A stretch of 64,000 nt of DNA from Paraescarpia echinospica (GCA_020002185.1 CM034543.1:9189742-9253741), one strand, 5' to 3'; shown: positions 32,339 through 45,000, counted from the stretch's first letter. Notes: generated from the letters alone by a model not told the origin. Made by a program: numbers and translations.

Positions 32339-34861
32339 TCACGTTTTGTTTTGACTGTGTTTTGTAATGCACAGTGTGTTTATGTACCAGCTGAGATCGT
32401 TTGAAATTGTTATTCCAAGGAATCTAAAAGATTCAACCTGCTCGACCTCCACGCCATTTATCGAAAGAGGGTGGATAGGAGTCTTCTTTTTACGAAAATC
32501 AACAATAATTTCTTTAGTTTTTAAAACGTTCAATTCGAGAGTGTTATCCTCACACCAGCCAACCATTCTCTGAACTTCCTCGCTGTATGGCGTCTCATTC
32601 GCATTCTGAATGCAGCCCTCCACAGTAGTGTCATCGGAAAACTTGGTCACAAGGACCGATTGGTCCACGGAGACACAGTCATTTGTGAAGATAATAAATA
32701 GGAAGGGGGATAGCACACAACCTTGTGGTGCACCTGTATTTAGGATAAGAGGTCTGGAGATAGAGTTGTTGACTCTGACAGATTGATGCCGGTGAAGAAG
32801 AAAGTTAAGGACCCAGTGACACATGGCAGGATGTACATTCAACAATGAAAGTTTATCGAACAGCTTGAATGGGATTATAGTGTTAAATGCTGAGCTGAAG
32901 TCAATGAACAGGATCCTGGCATAGGTTTCTGGCCTCTCTAGGTGCTTCAGAATGTGATGCAGACCTAAAGCTACCGCATCGTCTACTGATCTGTTTGCTT
33001 GATATGCAAACTGGTGCGAGTCCAGGAGGCCGTCGGTGACCGACTTCAGGTACTTGAGTACTATGCGCTCGAACATTTTCATGGCGACTGAGGTCAGTGC
33101 CACTGGACGGTAGTCGTTCAACCCGGTGATGTTGGACTTCTTGGGAATGTGTATGATAGTGGAAGTTTTGAAGCAGACTGGAACTCTGCACTGCTGGAGA
33201 GAGGAGTTGTAGATGTCCGTAAACACTGCAGAGAGTTGGTCGGCGCAGTTTTTCAGGGTAGATGTGGATATGTTGTCTGGACCCGAAGCCTTCCGCGTGC
33301 TCAATCTCCTGAACAGTTTCCTCACCTCAGTTTCCTGGACTATGAAGGGCGGAGGCAGAGAGGTACATGGAAGTGGGCGCTGCTCTGGTGAATAGTTAAG
33401 CTTGTCAAATCTGCTGTAAAAGTCGTTGAGCTGATCAAGTAATGACGGGTCACTGCTGTTGGTGGCCGCTGCGTGTTCCTTGTACTGCGTAATCTGCCGC
33501 AGGCCATTCCAGACAGACCTGGTGTTGTTGGAAGCGAACTGGTCCTCAAGTTTGCGTTTGAATACGGATTTGGCCTTCTTGACCGCCTTCTGCGCCTCGC
33601 ACTTAGCTCTCCTGAATTCTTCCCTGCTGCCGCTGAAGAACGCCGCGTTCTTCGCCGCCAGTTTCTGCTTGACGTCCCTGGTGAACCAAGGTTTGTCGTT
33701 GCCATACAGGGTGACAGTCTTTGTCTCCGTGCACAGCTCCTCACACCAGTTGATGTAGGATGTCACGGTGTCAGCGTACACGTCTAGGTCAGGACATGCC
33801 TCTTTAAACATGTCCCAATCTGTGCACTCCAGGCATCCACGAAGAGCTGCTGTCGACACGTCGGTCCGCTTCTTGACAGTCTTCTTTGATGGCTTCATAG
33901 TTTTCAGTTTCTGTCGGTACGTGGGGATGAGGACGACCGTTGCGTGATCGGACTCTCCGAGGGGAGCCCTGGTGGTGGCACGGTAGGCATCCTTAAAGAC
34001 TGTGTAGCAGTGATCCAGGACCTTGCTATTGCGTGTGGCACAGTCTACGTGTTGCTTGTACCTGGGCAGTACCTTCTTCAAATTTGTGTGATTAAAGTCA
34101 CCCAGAATGATGACTACGCTGTCAGGATAGGTCGATTCTGCTGCCACCACCTGAGCAGCCAACTGGCTGACTGCCTTGGTAGCACTGGCATCAGGGGGAA
34201 TGTAAACATCCAACAGCACAACCGAAGAGAACTCTCTCGGGGAATAGAACGACTTGCAATTGATAGTTAGAGTTTCCAGTTCATGAGAACACAAAGAAGA
34301 GTCAAGTTGAGTGTCATTACACCACCGCTGATTCACAAGAAAGCACACGACACCACCCCGCTGCATGTCCGTCAGTTCGCTCGATCGGTCCGCTCTAAAC
34401 AGAGCATGACCAAGCGGTGTCACTGCCGCGTCAGGGGTCGTGGCATCTAACCACGTTTCCGTAAAACACAGTATAGAGGCGTCTCTTACTTCTCGTTTGT
34501 AAGTCAACAGGTGAAAAAGTTCGTCTGTTTTGTTCCTCAGTGATCGCACATTTGCCAGAACGATAGCAGGGAGTGGTGGTCGAAGGCTGCGCCGGCGAAA
34601 TCTACAGAGTGCGCCCCCGCATCTACCCCGCTTGCGTGTGCGGCTTGAGGCGTTGTGTTGTGTATGACCCGTATTGTCAACACAAAAAGTGTCCTCCAAG
34701 GTGAAGTTTGGTTTGTACTCACAGTTCATGGATTCCCTGATACTCAGTAGATCTTCACAATCATACTTATATGCACATATAGACTTAAACATTAGAACAA
34801 TAATCGAAAACGTACACACAATCATCCACCGTCCCAACGTGTCGCCATGCACCGGCGCCAT
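32339..34861 (-). CDS. LINE endonuclease-reverse transcriptase, C-terminally truncated (unit A)
   Basis: 840 residues from the first ATG at 34859-34861; an upstream in-frame extension starts only at a GTG and derives from another element. The N-terminus has a hydrophobic segment (MIVCTFSIIVLMF). An APE-type endonuclease follows (ANVRSLRN, CFTETWLD, ILGDFNHTN, GESDHATVV), then an RT with ILFIDFSSAFNTI (motif A), GAPQGCVLSPFLF (motif B) and KFSDDTT (motif C). It resembles L2/Rex1-type LINEs. The frame has no stop but ends shortly after INTLCITK in a foreign tail, so the RT C-terminal region is missing. Confidence 0.88.
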   Translation of the reverse strand: MAPVHGDTLGRWMIVCTFSIIVLMFKSICAYKYDCEDLLSIRESMNCEYKPNFTLEDTFCVDNTGHTQHNASSRTRKRGRCGGALCRFRRRSLRPPLPAIVLANVRSLRNKTDELFHLLTYKREVRDASILCFTETWLDATTPDAAVTPLGHALFRADRSSELTDMQRGGVVCFLVNQRWCNDTQLDSSLCSHELETLTINCKSFYSPREFSSVVLLDVYIPPDASATKAVSQLAAQVVAAESTYPDSVVIILGDFNHTNLKKVLPRYKQHVDCATRNSKVLDHCYTVFKDAYRATTRAPLGESDHATVVLIPTYRQKLKTMKPSKKTVKKRTDVSTAALRGCLECTDWDMFKEACPDLDVYADTVTSYINWCEELCTETKTVTLYGNDKPWFTRDVKQKLAAKNAAFFSGSREEFRRAKCEAQKAVKKAKSVFKRKLEDQFASNNTRSVWNGLRQITQYKEHAAATNSSDPSLLDQLNDFYSRFDKLNYSPEQRPLPCTSLPPPFIVQETEVRKLFRRLSTRKASGPDNISTSTLKNCADQLSAVFTDIYNSSLQQCRVPVCFKTSTIIHIPKKSNITGLNDYRPVALTSVAMKMFERIVLKYLKSVTDGLLDSHQFAYQANRSVDDAVALGLHHILKHLERPETYARILFIDFSSAFNTIIPFKLFDKLSLLNVHPAMCHWVLNFLLHRHQSVRVNNSISRPLILNTGAPQGCVLSPFLFIIFTNDCVSVDQSVLVTKFSDDTTVEGCIQNANETPYSEEVQRMVGWCEDNTLELNVLKTKEIIVDFRKKKTPIHPLSINGVEVEQVESFRFLGITISNDLSWYINTLCITKHSQNKT

Positions 34862-34865
34862 CTTG

Positions 34866-35135
34866 TTTCCAGGTAGTTCAGATAGTTCAGTGGCAATTGA
34901 GGTTCTTACTGCAAATCCCACGCCATGTATTCTTGGTTCATCATATGCAGTTCCTTTCCAGAATAAAGTATAGCCTTTTTAGAGGCCTTCATCGGCAAAT
35001 CTGATTTCGCTCAAAGCAACGATGTCGATGTCTGAGTGTGTAAGTTCCATGGCCACAATAGCTGTCCGGCTTTCAGGGCGATTGCTTTCCTTTTTACCCA
35101 TGAGCGTTCTGACGCTCAGCGATGCTCAGGCACTG
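34866..35135 (-). pseudogene. RTE-type endonuclease N-terminal fragment (unit A)
   Basis: The minus strand reads SVRTLMGKKESNRPESRTAI, then MELTHSDIDIVALSEIRFAD and, in another frame, HGVGFAVRTSIATELSELP. These are hallmarks of the N-terminal part of RTE-type endonucleases. The last segment runs directly into the start of the L2/Rex1-like LINE, forming a chimeric reading frame. The fragment contains stops. Confidence 0.75.
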
Positions 35136-38100
35136 GATGTGTTTAGTTTTGTATCGTTGTTGTTTGTAACCGCGTACGAGTGACCTCGCAGAGCGCGGCT
35201 TCCCAGCCGAGGAAAGTGAAGTAGGCTATGTTTGAGGCCACTTTTCTAGCCTCCTCTCCATTTCAGGGCGAGCAAAGTGGTTCATAACCAGGGCTGCTCG
35301 GTCATGCGGGTAGCTGCCACGTTGTTCTACTACATCATTCCCAGCACAAACGACCATCTTGCTCGGACCGCCTACGCACAGATTCATGGCTAGAAGCTTC
35401 TAGCCGTCACTGTGCCTGCTTTTGTCACCATTTGCCCATCGCCGCAGAACTTGAGGGATGATTAGAATAATGGGTGATGAATGAAAGACTCATGAATAGC
35501 TGCGCGTGGAGGTTTTTAGGTGGGAAAATCGGTGCGCAAGCTGACAATCCCACACACTTCGCCAAGCTACCTCTGAACACTGTGGCTCGAGAGGATTTGG
35601 ACGACACTGCAATGAGTTGCCAGGAGTACAGTCTGTTGTACCTTGCCTATTGCATACCGCGCGACAAGTTTCCCATAGCTGAGACTGAGTTTCTGGGCAG
35701 TAGAGCGTGTTCACACATCGGTGGGTCATGCCTCCCGCAGATAACGGGGCCACAGTTCCTCCGGAGATTTCTGTCGTATACGTCACCCGTAGCCTTTGGT
35801 TAAAGAACCTACACCGGAAAGCAGAGGCTGTTCGGTTAGTTTCCAGGATGCCAAAACGTCCACCCATAGCCAGAGCTCTATCTGTTAAAAACAGCCTGTG
35901 TCACGGGAAGGAAGGGTTGGCTTGTCTGGGAGAAGCTGTGTAAGGCTTGTGTCGGCTTTTAACGCACGCCCTTCACCAGACCAGTAGCATACCAACGAAG
36001 CTATATCGGGTGCGGAAAGCACTGTCGTGTCCCGGTTGGAGCAATATCTCTCAGTCGCGCATTCCCTCGCCAATATACTGTCCCCGTCAAATCGTTGTGA
36101 AAGCGGTATTTAAATAAGTGAGACGACAACTTACTTGAAGAATATGGGGCACAGCGTAATTGTGTGGGAGTATATATTGACTATAAGGTTTACATGAACA
36201 ATGACAAAAAGAGGGAGTAAAACACCTTAAAGGGGAATGAAACGCATGAACAACCACAACCCAAACATAATAACATATCATTTACAGTATATGTCAGCAT
36301 GATTCAATGAGCATAACGCCATGGTATATTTTCAATAATTTTTCATGACCAACATTGGGACTGTCCAACGGCGTTTGGTTTGAGTAGCGAGGTATCATGA
36401 CAGGCCGCACACGGTAGTTGAATAGGCGACGAAGCATAGCTCCCACAAAAACCGACGAAACGAATACAAAGACATTAATATAGAAATTCCTGTTGGGATT
36501 CTGGAAGTTATCAGAATGGATTGGTTGTATGTCACTGTCTCTCGGACCTTTGCATTAGGGTAGACATAACCACTATTGTGTCTGCGTCTATTCCATGATT
36601 CCTGATACCAAATATGTGACGAAAGAGTCGTTTTCCTTTCTTTTGCGCGGTTCGTGCAATTGTTAGGTTACGTTTTACGTATTACACTCATATTACGTTT
36701 TACGTATTACGCGCACATTACGTTTTACGTGTTATATGCCCATTACATTTAACGTTCTGGGGCCGGTTTCATGAAGCGAACCAAAGCAATTATATACCAA
36801 GGATAGTCACTGTACGCAGTAACAATGGGGCGGCCATTGATTATTACGTGCGTGGCGCCGTCTGGCGTCGTTGAGCTAACCGCGTTGGGGCGCCCATGTA
36901 AACAGATAAAAAAACGGTTAATACGATACGTATTTGAGGCAACAGTCACCATTCAGACGCATGTTTCACTATCCCAATGAACCAGGGAGGTGAAGTGATG
37001 TGCCAGTGTCAGACTAATGGAGTTTAATAGCAACAACGATCAATGGAATTGTCAACACGCCGAAAAAGTGTCAGGCGCCGGGACACTGCCAATTAATCAA
37101 ATTAGATGCTTGTTGTTGTCATGTCGACACTGTCAGTCGATGTTGTTCTTCTGGTGAGCACATGGTAAGTACGCGTATTTAAATAATGTTGGCAGTTCAA
37201 CCGTGTATACGTATATATTGATTTGTATACTGTATAATTTGGTGTAATCTTCGCTATTACACCACATATTTTCTATTACATGTTATATTTCGGTAGGTAC
37301 ATGTAGTAAACAAAGGCGCCGTTTGGGCGTTTCGATCAGTCAGGTGCCTACAAAGCCAAAAGGCGATGAAAGCTGTTTCTCTGATGTCACTAATCATAAG
37401 TGTTTACTTTGGAAACACTTGTCGTCTAACTACGATGCTCATCTACTTACCAGTCGGTAACATTGTGGTATACCAACATTGTGGTATACCAACATTGTGA
37501 TATGCCAACATTGCTGCCATATCGAATAGATTGTTTATTTTACAAGTATTAACTCAAGTCATTTTTTGCCCAATAATATGAATAAATGTTTGATTGAATT
37601 GCCATAAACTTCATAATTTTTTATGTTATATATATATATATATCTCAATCATTTCTTCATGTTTATCAACACATTGAGTACAGCCATCAATTTATACCAC
37701 CCAGTAATCCAGTTACCTAATTAATACCTACCAATATTTAATAAGGTAAGCAAAGCAAACAATGTATATATTTATTTACATGTTTTGTGCAAAGTCAAGA
37801 ATGTGACACATTTTAATAAAAGGCCATAACTGAAATGATTATGAATATATTTACATAATTTGTGCATGGTGTACTTGTAACCACATTAATTAGTTACAAA
37901 TGTGATTTTACATTAGCCAGTCAGTTATCATTATGTGTAATTCAATTCATAAGTCAATGTTAGATCGCAAACTGAATAGGACAATAAAATTAAATCCGGG
38001 TTTTTTAAAAGCATTCATATTTAATTTAAGTAGATGTTTCAAATTTTTATATTTTAAACATAATTAAATTATTATAATAATAGCGTCTTAATACGTATTC

Positions 38101-38167
38101 AAGTGCTATAAGTAAAAACTATGATTCGTATCAGGCAAAATGAATTTGTCAATCAGCTTGCCAAATA
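35136..38167. other. Non-coding part of unit A
   Basis: 35136-35500 looks like 5' sequence of the RTE-type element (GGCTTCCCAGCCGAGGAAAG, AGAAGCTTCTAG palindrome at about 35390-35404). 36661-36755 has three roughly 29-bp ACGTTTTACGTATTAC repeats. 37458-37514 has about 3.5 copies of AACATTGTGGTATACC. GGGGCCGGTTTCATGAAGC at 36760-36780 resembles the end of a dispersed element. No gene seen. Confidence 0.5.
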
Positions 38168-38555
38168 AGTTAATTATTGATAGTAGCCTCTTTGATAGAC
38201 ACTAGCACCTCCATCAACACACATAAAATAAAAACCTCCTCCTGTGATGCATACGTCTATAATGAATAATATCGGTTGCATTGCTATACGTATTTGTTGT
38301 GTATAGAAAAAAAAAATTACTTAGCATAAAATGCTAAAAACAATGGTATATAATTGATATTGCTTTGGAATACCATTGAAATGTACCTAACAATTGAAAT
38401 ATGGACAGTTTGTCAAAATGACATTAACCAAAAATATTCATTTTGTTAATGCTTACCCACAGGTTAAACTCCCACGAAGATATACGCACACGTGAAAGCA
38501 TGACCACATACATAAACACATGTACGTTTGCACTCATGCATTTGTGCACCCACAG

Positions 38556-38557
<2 letters not shown>

Positions 38558-38622
<65 letters not shown>
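38558..38622. repeat. (CA)n microsatellite, unit B
   Basis: Uninterrupted CA run at the same place as in unit A. Confidence 0.95.
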
Positions 38623-38628
<6 letters not shown>

Positions 38629-39250
38629 TAAGGATATTTATGTTTACATGTACACATACATTTAGTAAGGCATAGGCAAAAAATGTTTTTCCAGAAACCC
38701 GACCCTAATGTTTTTTTCTTGGTTTAGGTTTTACAATATATGGGGTATGATGACTCACTGTAAATGTGAATAGATCTAAATATGGACCATCTCATAACGC
38801 AACTTTAAAATATATAATAAAACAATTTCCCTGCCTACCCTACCTATGTTTTTGACCCGTTACAGGAAACACAAAACTTTTTGTTTAGGCTTAAGAGTGA
38901 ACACGAATAAATGGAGTCTTCACAAAAATTGTATTTGTATTTAAAAACTGGTTTTCTGTCAGTGAACAAATTACAATGATGTTACCTGTATTGCAAAAGT
39001 TCAACAATTTACATTGAGCAACCACAAGAACGCCGCCCCGGCTCGGCGGTCATATTTGCTGCGCTGTAGAGTCAGTCCTGTAGATGGCGCCACCCTCCAA
39101 TTTTAAATGGAGTATCGCCAAGTGACTATGCTTGGTATATAATTGCTTTGCGCCAATAGACTATCTATTATGATATGCGTTTATGGTTGTTTGTTCGTGA
39201 CCCCTGTTTTCCCGGGTCACGCCCCGCCCCGCCCCGGTGGCCCGCCTCGG

Positions 39251-41773
39251 TCACGTTTTGTTTTTACTGTGTTTTGTAATGCACAGTGTGTTTATGTACC
39301 AGCTGAGATCGTTTGAAATTGTTGTTCCAAGGAATCTAAAAGATTCAACCTGCTCGACCTCCACGCCATTTATCGAAAGAGGGTGGATAGGAGTCTTCTT
39401 TTTACGAAAATCAACAATCATTTCTTTTGTTTTTAAAACGTTCAATTCGAGAGTGTTATCCTCACACCAGCCAACCATTCTCTGAACTTCCTCGCTGTAT
39501 GGCGTCTCATTCGCATTCTGAATGCAGCCCTCCACAGTAGTGTCATCGGAAAACTTGGTCACAAGGACCGATTGGTCCACGGAGACACAGTCATTTGTGA
39601 AGATAATAAATAGGAAGGGGGATAGCACACAACCTTGTGGTGCACCTGTATTTAGGATAAGAGGTCTGGAGATAGAGTTGTTGACTCTGACAGATTGATG
39701 CCGGTGAAGAAGAAAGTTAAGGACCCAGTGACACATGGCAGGATGTACATTCAACAATGAAAGTTTATCGAACAGCTTGAATGGGATTATAGTGTTAAAT
39801 GCTGAGCTGAAGTCAATGAACAGGATCCTTGCATAGGTTTCTGGCCTCTCTAGGTGCTTCAGAATGTGATGCAGACCTAAAGCTACCGCATCGTCTACTG
39901 ATCTGTTTGCTTGATATGCAAACTGGTGCGAGTCCAGGAGGCCGTCGGTGACCGACTTCAGGTACTTGAGTACTATGCGCTCGAACACTTTCATGGCGAC
40001 TGAGGTCAGTGCCACTGGACGGTAGTCGTTCAACCCGGTGATGTTGGACTTCTTGGGAATGTGTATGATAGTGGAAGTTTTGAAGCAGACTGGAACTTTG
40101 CACTGCTGGAGAGAGGAGTTGTAGATGTCCGTAAACACTGCAGAGAGTTGGTCGGCGCAGTTTTTCAGGGTAGATGTGAATATGTTGTCTGGACCCGAAG
40201 CCTTCCGCGTGCTCTGTCTCCTGAACAGTTTCCTCACCTCAGTTTCCTGGACTATGAAGGGCGGAGGCAGAGAGGTACCTGGAAGTGGGCGCTGCTCTGG
40301 TGAATAGTTAAGCTTGTCAAATCTGCTGTAAAAGTCGTTGAGCTGATCTGGTAATGACGGGTCACTGCTGTTGGTGGCCGCTGCGTGTTCCTTGTACTGC
40401 GTAATCTGCCGCAGGCCATTCCAGACAGACCTGGTGTTGTTGGAAGCGAACTGGTCCTCAAGTTTGCGTTTGAATACGGATTTGGCCTTCTCGACCGCCT
40501 TCTGCGCCTCGCACTTAGCTCTCCTGAATTCTTCCCTGCTGCCGCTGATGAACGCCGCGTTCTTCGCCGCCAGTTTCTGCTTGACGTCCCTGGTGAACCA
40601 AGGTTTGTCGTTGCCATACAGGGTGACAGTCTTTGTCTCCGTGCACAGCTCCTCACACCAGTTGATGTAGGATGTCACGGTGTCAGCGTACACGTCTAGG
40701 TCAGGACATGCCTCTTTAAACATGTCCCAATCTGTGCACTCCAGGCATCCACGAAGAGCTGCTGTCGACTCGTCGGTCCGCTTCTTGACAGTCTTCTTTG
40801 ATGGCTTCATAGTTTTCAGTTTCTGTCGGTACGTGGGGATGAGGACGACCGTTGCGTGATCGGACTCTCCGAGGGGAGCCCTGGTGGTGGCACGGTACGC
40901 ATCCTTAAAGACTGTGTAGCAGTGATCCAGGACCTTGCTATTGCGTGTGGCACAGTCTACGTGTTGCTTGTACCTGGGCAGTACCTTCTTCAAATTTGTG
41001 TGATTAAAGTCACCCAGAATGATGACTACGCTGTCAGGATAGGTCGATTCTGCTGCCACCACCTGAGCAGCCAACTGGCTGACTGCCTTGGTAGCACTGG
41101 CATCAGGGGGAATGTAAACACCCAACAGCACAACCGAAGAGAACTCTCTCGGGGAATAGAACGACTTGCAATTGATAGTTAGAGTTTCCAGTTCATGAGA
41201 ACACAAAGAAGTGTCAAGTTGAGTGTCATTACACCACCGCTGATTCACAAGAAAGCACACGCCACCACCCCGCTGCATGTCCGTCAGTTCGCTCGATCGG
41301 TCCGCTCTAAACAGAGCATGACCAAGCGGTGTCACTGCCGCGTCAGGGGTCGTGGCATCTAACCACGTTTCCGTAAAACACAGTATAGAGGCGTCTCTTA
41401 CTTCTCGTTTGTAAGTCAACAGGTGAAAAAGTTCGTCTGTTTTGTTCCTCAGTGATCGCACATTTGCCAGAACGATAGCAGGGAGTGGTGGTCGAAGGCT
41501 GCGCCGGCGAAATCTACAGAGTGCGCCCCCGCGTCTACCCCGCTTGCTTGTGCGGCTTGAGGCGTTGTGTTGTGTATGACCCGTATTGTCAACACAAAAA
41601 GTGTCCTCCAAGGTGAAGTTTGGTTTGTACTCACAGTTCATGGATTCCCTGATACTCAGTAGATCTTCACGATCATACTTATATGCACATATAGACTTAA
41701 ACATTAGAACAATAATCGAAAACGTACACACTATCATCCACCGTCCCAACGTGTCGCCATGCACCGGCGCCAT
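39251..41773 (-). CDS. LINE endonuclease-reverse transcriptase, truncated (unit B)
   Basis: 840 residues with the same endonuclease and RT motifs as unit A (CFTETWLD, ILGDFNHTN, SDHATVV, DFSSAFNTI, GAPQGCVLSP, FSDDTT). It differs from A by isolated substitutions such as RRQSTRKAS for RRLSTRKAS and VKKRTDESTA for VKKRTDVSTA. It ends in the same short foreign tail (KHSKNKT). The frame is fully open. Confidence 0.88.
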   Translation of the reverse strand: MAPVHGDTLGRWMIVCTFSIIVLMFKSICAYKYDREDLLSIRESMNCEYKPNFTLEDTFCVDNTGHTQHNASSRTSKRGRRGGALCRFRRRSLRPPLPAIVLANVRSLRNKTDELFHLLTYKREVRDASILCFTETWLDATTPDAAVTPLGHALFRADRSSELTDMQRGGGVCFLVNQRWCNDTQLDTSLCSHELETLTINCKSFYSPREFSSVVLLGVYIPPDASATKAVSQLAAQVVAAESTYPDSVVIILGDFNHTNLKKVLPRYKQHVDCATRNSKVLDHCYTVFKDAYRATTRAPLGESDHATVVLIPTYRQKLKTMKPSKKTVKKRTDESTAALRGCLECTDWDMFKEACPDLDVYADTVTSYINWCEELCTETKTVTLYGNDKPWFTRDVKQKLAAKNAAFISGSREEFRRAKCEAQKAVEKAKSVFKRKLEDQFASNNTRSVWNGLRQITQYKEHAAATNSSDPSLPDQLNDFYSRFDKLNYSPEQRPLPGTSLPPPFIVQETEVRKLFRRQSTRKASGPDNIFTSTLKNCADQLSAVFTDIYNSSLQQCKVPVCFKTSTIIHIPKKSNITGLNDYRPVALTSVAMKVFERIVLKYLKSVTDGLLDSHQFAYQANRSVDDAVALGLHHILKHLERPETYARILFIDFSSAFNTIIPFKLFDKLSLLNVHPAMCHWVLNFLLHRHQSVRVNNSISRPLILNTGAPQGCVLSPFLFIIFTNDCVSVDQSVLVTKFSDDTTVEGCIQNANETPYSEEVQRMVGWCEDNTLELNVLKTKEMIVDFRKKKTPIHPLSINGVEVEQVESFRFLGTTISNDLSWYINTLCITKHSKNKT

Positions 41774-41777
41774 CTTG

Positions 41778-42047
41778 TTTCCAGGTAGTTCAGATAGTTC
41801 AGTGGCAATTGAGGTTCTTACTGCAAATCCCACGCCATGTATTCTTGGTTCATCATTTGCAGTTCCTTTCCAGAATAAAGTATAGCCTTTTTAGAGGCCT
41901 TCATCGGCAAATCTGATTTCGCTCAAAGCAACGATGTCGATGTCTGAGTGTGTAAGTTCCATGGCCACAATAGCTGTCCGGCTTTCAGGGCGATTGCTTT
42001 CCTTTTTACCCATGAGCGTTCTGACGCTCAGCGATGCTCAGGCACTG
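41778..42047 (-). pseudogene. RTE-type endonuclease fragment (unit B)
   Basis: Equivalent of 34866-35135, again fused in frame to the following LINE. Confidence 0.75.
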
Positions 42048-45000
42048 GATGTGTTTAGTTTTGTATCGTTGTTGTTTGTAACCGCGTACGAGTGACCTCG
42101 CAGATCGCGGCTTCCCAGCCGAGGAAAGTGAAGTAGGCTATGTTTGAGGCCACTTTTCTAGCCTCCTCTCCATTTCAGGGCGAGCAGAGTGGTTCATAAC
42201 CAGGGCTGCTCGGTCATGCGGGTAGCTGCCACGTTGTTCTACTACATCATTCCCAGCACAAACGACCATCTTGCTCGGACCGCCTACGCACAGATTCATG
42301 GCTAGAAGCTTCTAGCCGTCACTGTGCCTGCTTTTGTCACCATTTGCCCATCGCCGCAGAACTTGAGGGATGATTAGAATAATGGGTGATGAATGAAAGA
42401 CTCATGAATAGCTGCGCGTGGAGCTTTTTAGGTGGGAAAATCGGTGCGCAAGCAGACAATCCCACACACTTCGCCAAGCTACCTCTGAACCCTGTGGCTC
42501 GAGAGGATTTGGACGACACTGCAATGAGTTGCCAGGAGTACAGTCTGTTGTACCTTGCCTATTGCATACCGCGCGACAAGTTTCCCATAGCTGAGACTGA
42601 GTTTCTGGGCAGTAGAGCGTGTTCACACATCGGTGGGTCATGCCTGCCGCAGATAACGGGGCCACAGTTCCTCCGGAGATTTCTGTCGTATACGTCACCC
42701 GTAGCCTTTGGTTAAAGAACCTACACCGGAAGGCAGAGGCTGTTCGGTTAGTTTCCAGGGTGCCAAAACGTCCACCCATAGCCAGATCTCTATCTGTTAA
42801 AAACAGCCTGTGTCACGGGAAGGAAGGGTTGGCTTGTCTGGGAGAAGCTGTGTAAGGCTTGTGTCGGCTTTTAACGCACGCCCTTCACCAGACCAGTAGC
42901 ATACCAACGAAGCTATATCGGGTGCGGAAAGCATTGTCGTGTCCCGGTTGGAGCAATATCTCTCAGTCGCGCATTCCCTCGCCAATATACTGTCCCCGTC
43001 AAATCGTTGTGAAAGCGGTATTTAAATAAGTGAGACGACAACTTACTTGAAGAATATGAGGTACAGCGTAATTGTGTGGGAGTATATATTGACTATAAGG
43101 TTTACATGAACAATGACAAAAAGAGGGAGTAAAACACCTTAAAGGGGAATGAAACGCATGAACAACCACAACCCAAACATAAGAACATATCATTTACAGT
43201 ATATGTCAGCATGATTCAATGAGCATAACGCCATGGTATATTTTCAATAATTTTTCATGACCAACATTGGGACTGTCCAACGGCGTTTGGTTTGAGTAGC
43301 GAGGTATCATGACAGGCCGCACACGGTAGTTGAATAGGCGACGAAGCATAGCTCCCACAAAAACCGACGAAACGAATACAAAGACATTAATATAGAAATT
43401 CCTGTTGGGATTCTGGAAGTTATCAGAATGGATTGGTTGTATGTCACTGTCTCTCGGACCTTTGCATTAGGGTAGACATAACCACTATTGTGTCTGCGTC
43501 TACTCCATGATTCCTGATACCAAATATGTGACGAAAGAGTCGTTTTCCTTTCTTTTGCGCGGTTCGTGCAATTGTTAGGTTACGTTTTACGTATTACACT
43601 CATATTACGTTTTACGTATTACGCGCACATTACGTTTTACGTGTTATATGCCCATTACATTTAACGTTCTGGGGCCGGTTTCATGAAGCGAACCAAAGCA
43701 ATTATATACCAAGGATAGTCACTGTACGCAGTAACAATGGGGCGGCCATTGATTATTACGTGCGTGGCGCCGTCTGGCGTCGTTGAGCTAACCGCGTTGG
43801 GGCGCCCATGTAAACAGAAAAAAAAACGGTTAATACGATACGTATTTGAGGCAACAGTCACCATTCAGACGCATGTTTCACTATCCCAATGAACCAGGGA
43901 GGTGAAGTGATGTGCCAGTGTCAGACTAATGGAGTTTAATAGCAACAACGATCAATGGAATTGTCAACACGCCGAAAAAGTGTCAGGCGCCGGGACACTG
44001 CCAATTAATCAAATTAGATGCTTGTTGTTGTCATGTCGACACTGTCAGTCGATGTTGTTCTTCTGGTGAGCACATGGTAAGTACGCGTATTTAAATAATG
44101 TTGGCAGTTCAACCGTGTATACGTATATATTGATTTGTATACTGTATAATTTGGTGTAATCTTCGCTATTACACCACATATTTTCTATTACATGTTATAT
44201 TTCGGTAGGTACATGTAGTAAACAAAGGCGCCGTTTGGGCGTTTCGATCAGTCAGGTGCCTACAAAGCCAAAAGGCGATGAAAGCTGTTTCTCTGATGTC
44301 ACTAATCATAAGTGTTTACTTTGGAAACACTTGTCGTCTAACTACGATGCTCATCTACTTACCAGTCGGTAACATTGTGGTATACCAACATTGTGGTATA
44401 CCAACATTGTGATATGCCAACATTGCTGCCATATCGAATAGATTGTTTATTTTACAAGTATTAACTCAAGTCATTTTTTGCCCAATAATATGAATAAATG
44501 TTTGATTGAATTGCCATAAACTTCATAATTTTTTATGTTATATATATATATATATCTCAATCATTTCTTCATGTTTATCAACACATTGAGTACAGCCATC
44601 AATTTATACCACCCAGTAATCCAGTTACCTAACTAATACCTACCAATAATTAATAAGGTAAGCAAAGCAAACAATGTATATATTTATTTACATGTTTTGT
44701 GCAAAGTCAAGAATGTGACACATTTTAATAAAAGGCCATAACTGAAATGATTATGAATATATTTACATAATTTGTGCATGGTGTACTTGTAACCACATTA
44801 ATTAGTTACAAATGTGATTTTACATTAGCCAGTCAGTTATCATTATGTGTAATTCAATTCATAAGTCAATGTTAGATCGCAAACTGAATAGGACAATAAA
44901 ATTAAATCCGGGTTTTTAAAAAGCATTCATATTTAATTTAAATAGATGTTTCAAATTTTTATATTTTAAACATAATTAAATTATTATAATAATAGCGTCT

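Larger units (their letters stand above)
31256..38167. repeat. 6,912-bp tandem unit A
   Basis: AGTTAATTATTGATAGTAGC starts at 31256, 38168, 45080 and (one mismatch) 63608. The first three are spaced exactly 6,912 bp. Each unit has, left to right, (CA)n, a spacer, a GC-box-like cluster, the minus-strand LINE ORF, a fragment of RTE-type endonuclease and about 3 kb of non-coding sequence. Confidence 0.95.

Noticed and set aside
34862..34921. LINE ORF start at 34921
   Set aside because: Starts at GTG and the first 20 residues belong to an RTE-type endonuclease; the ATG at 34859-34861 is preferred.
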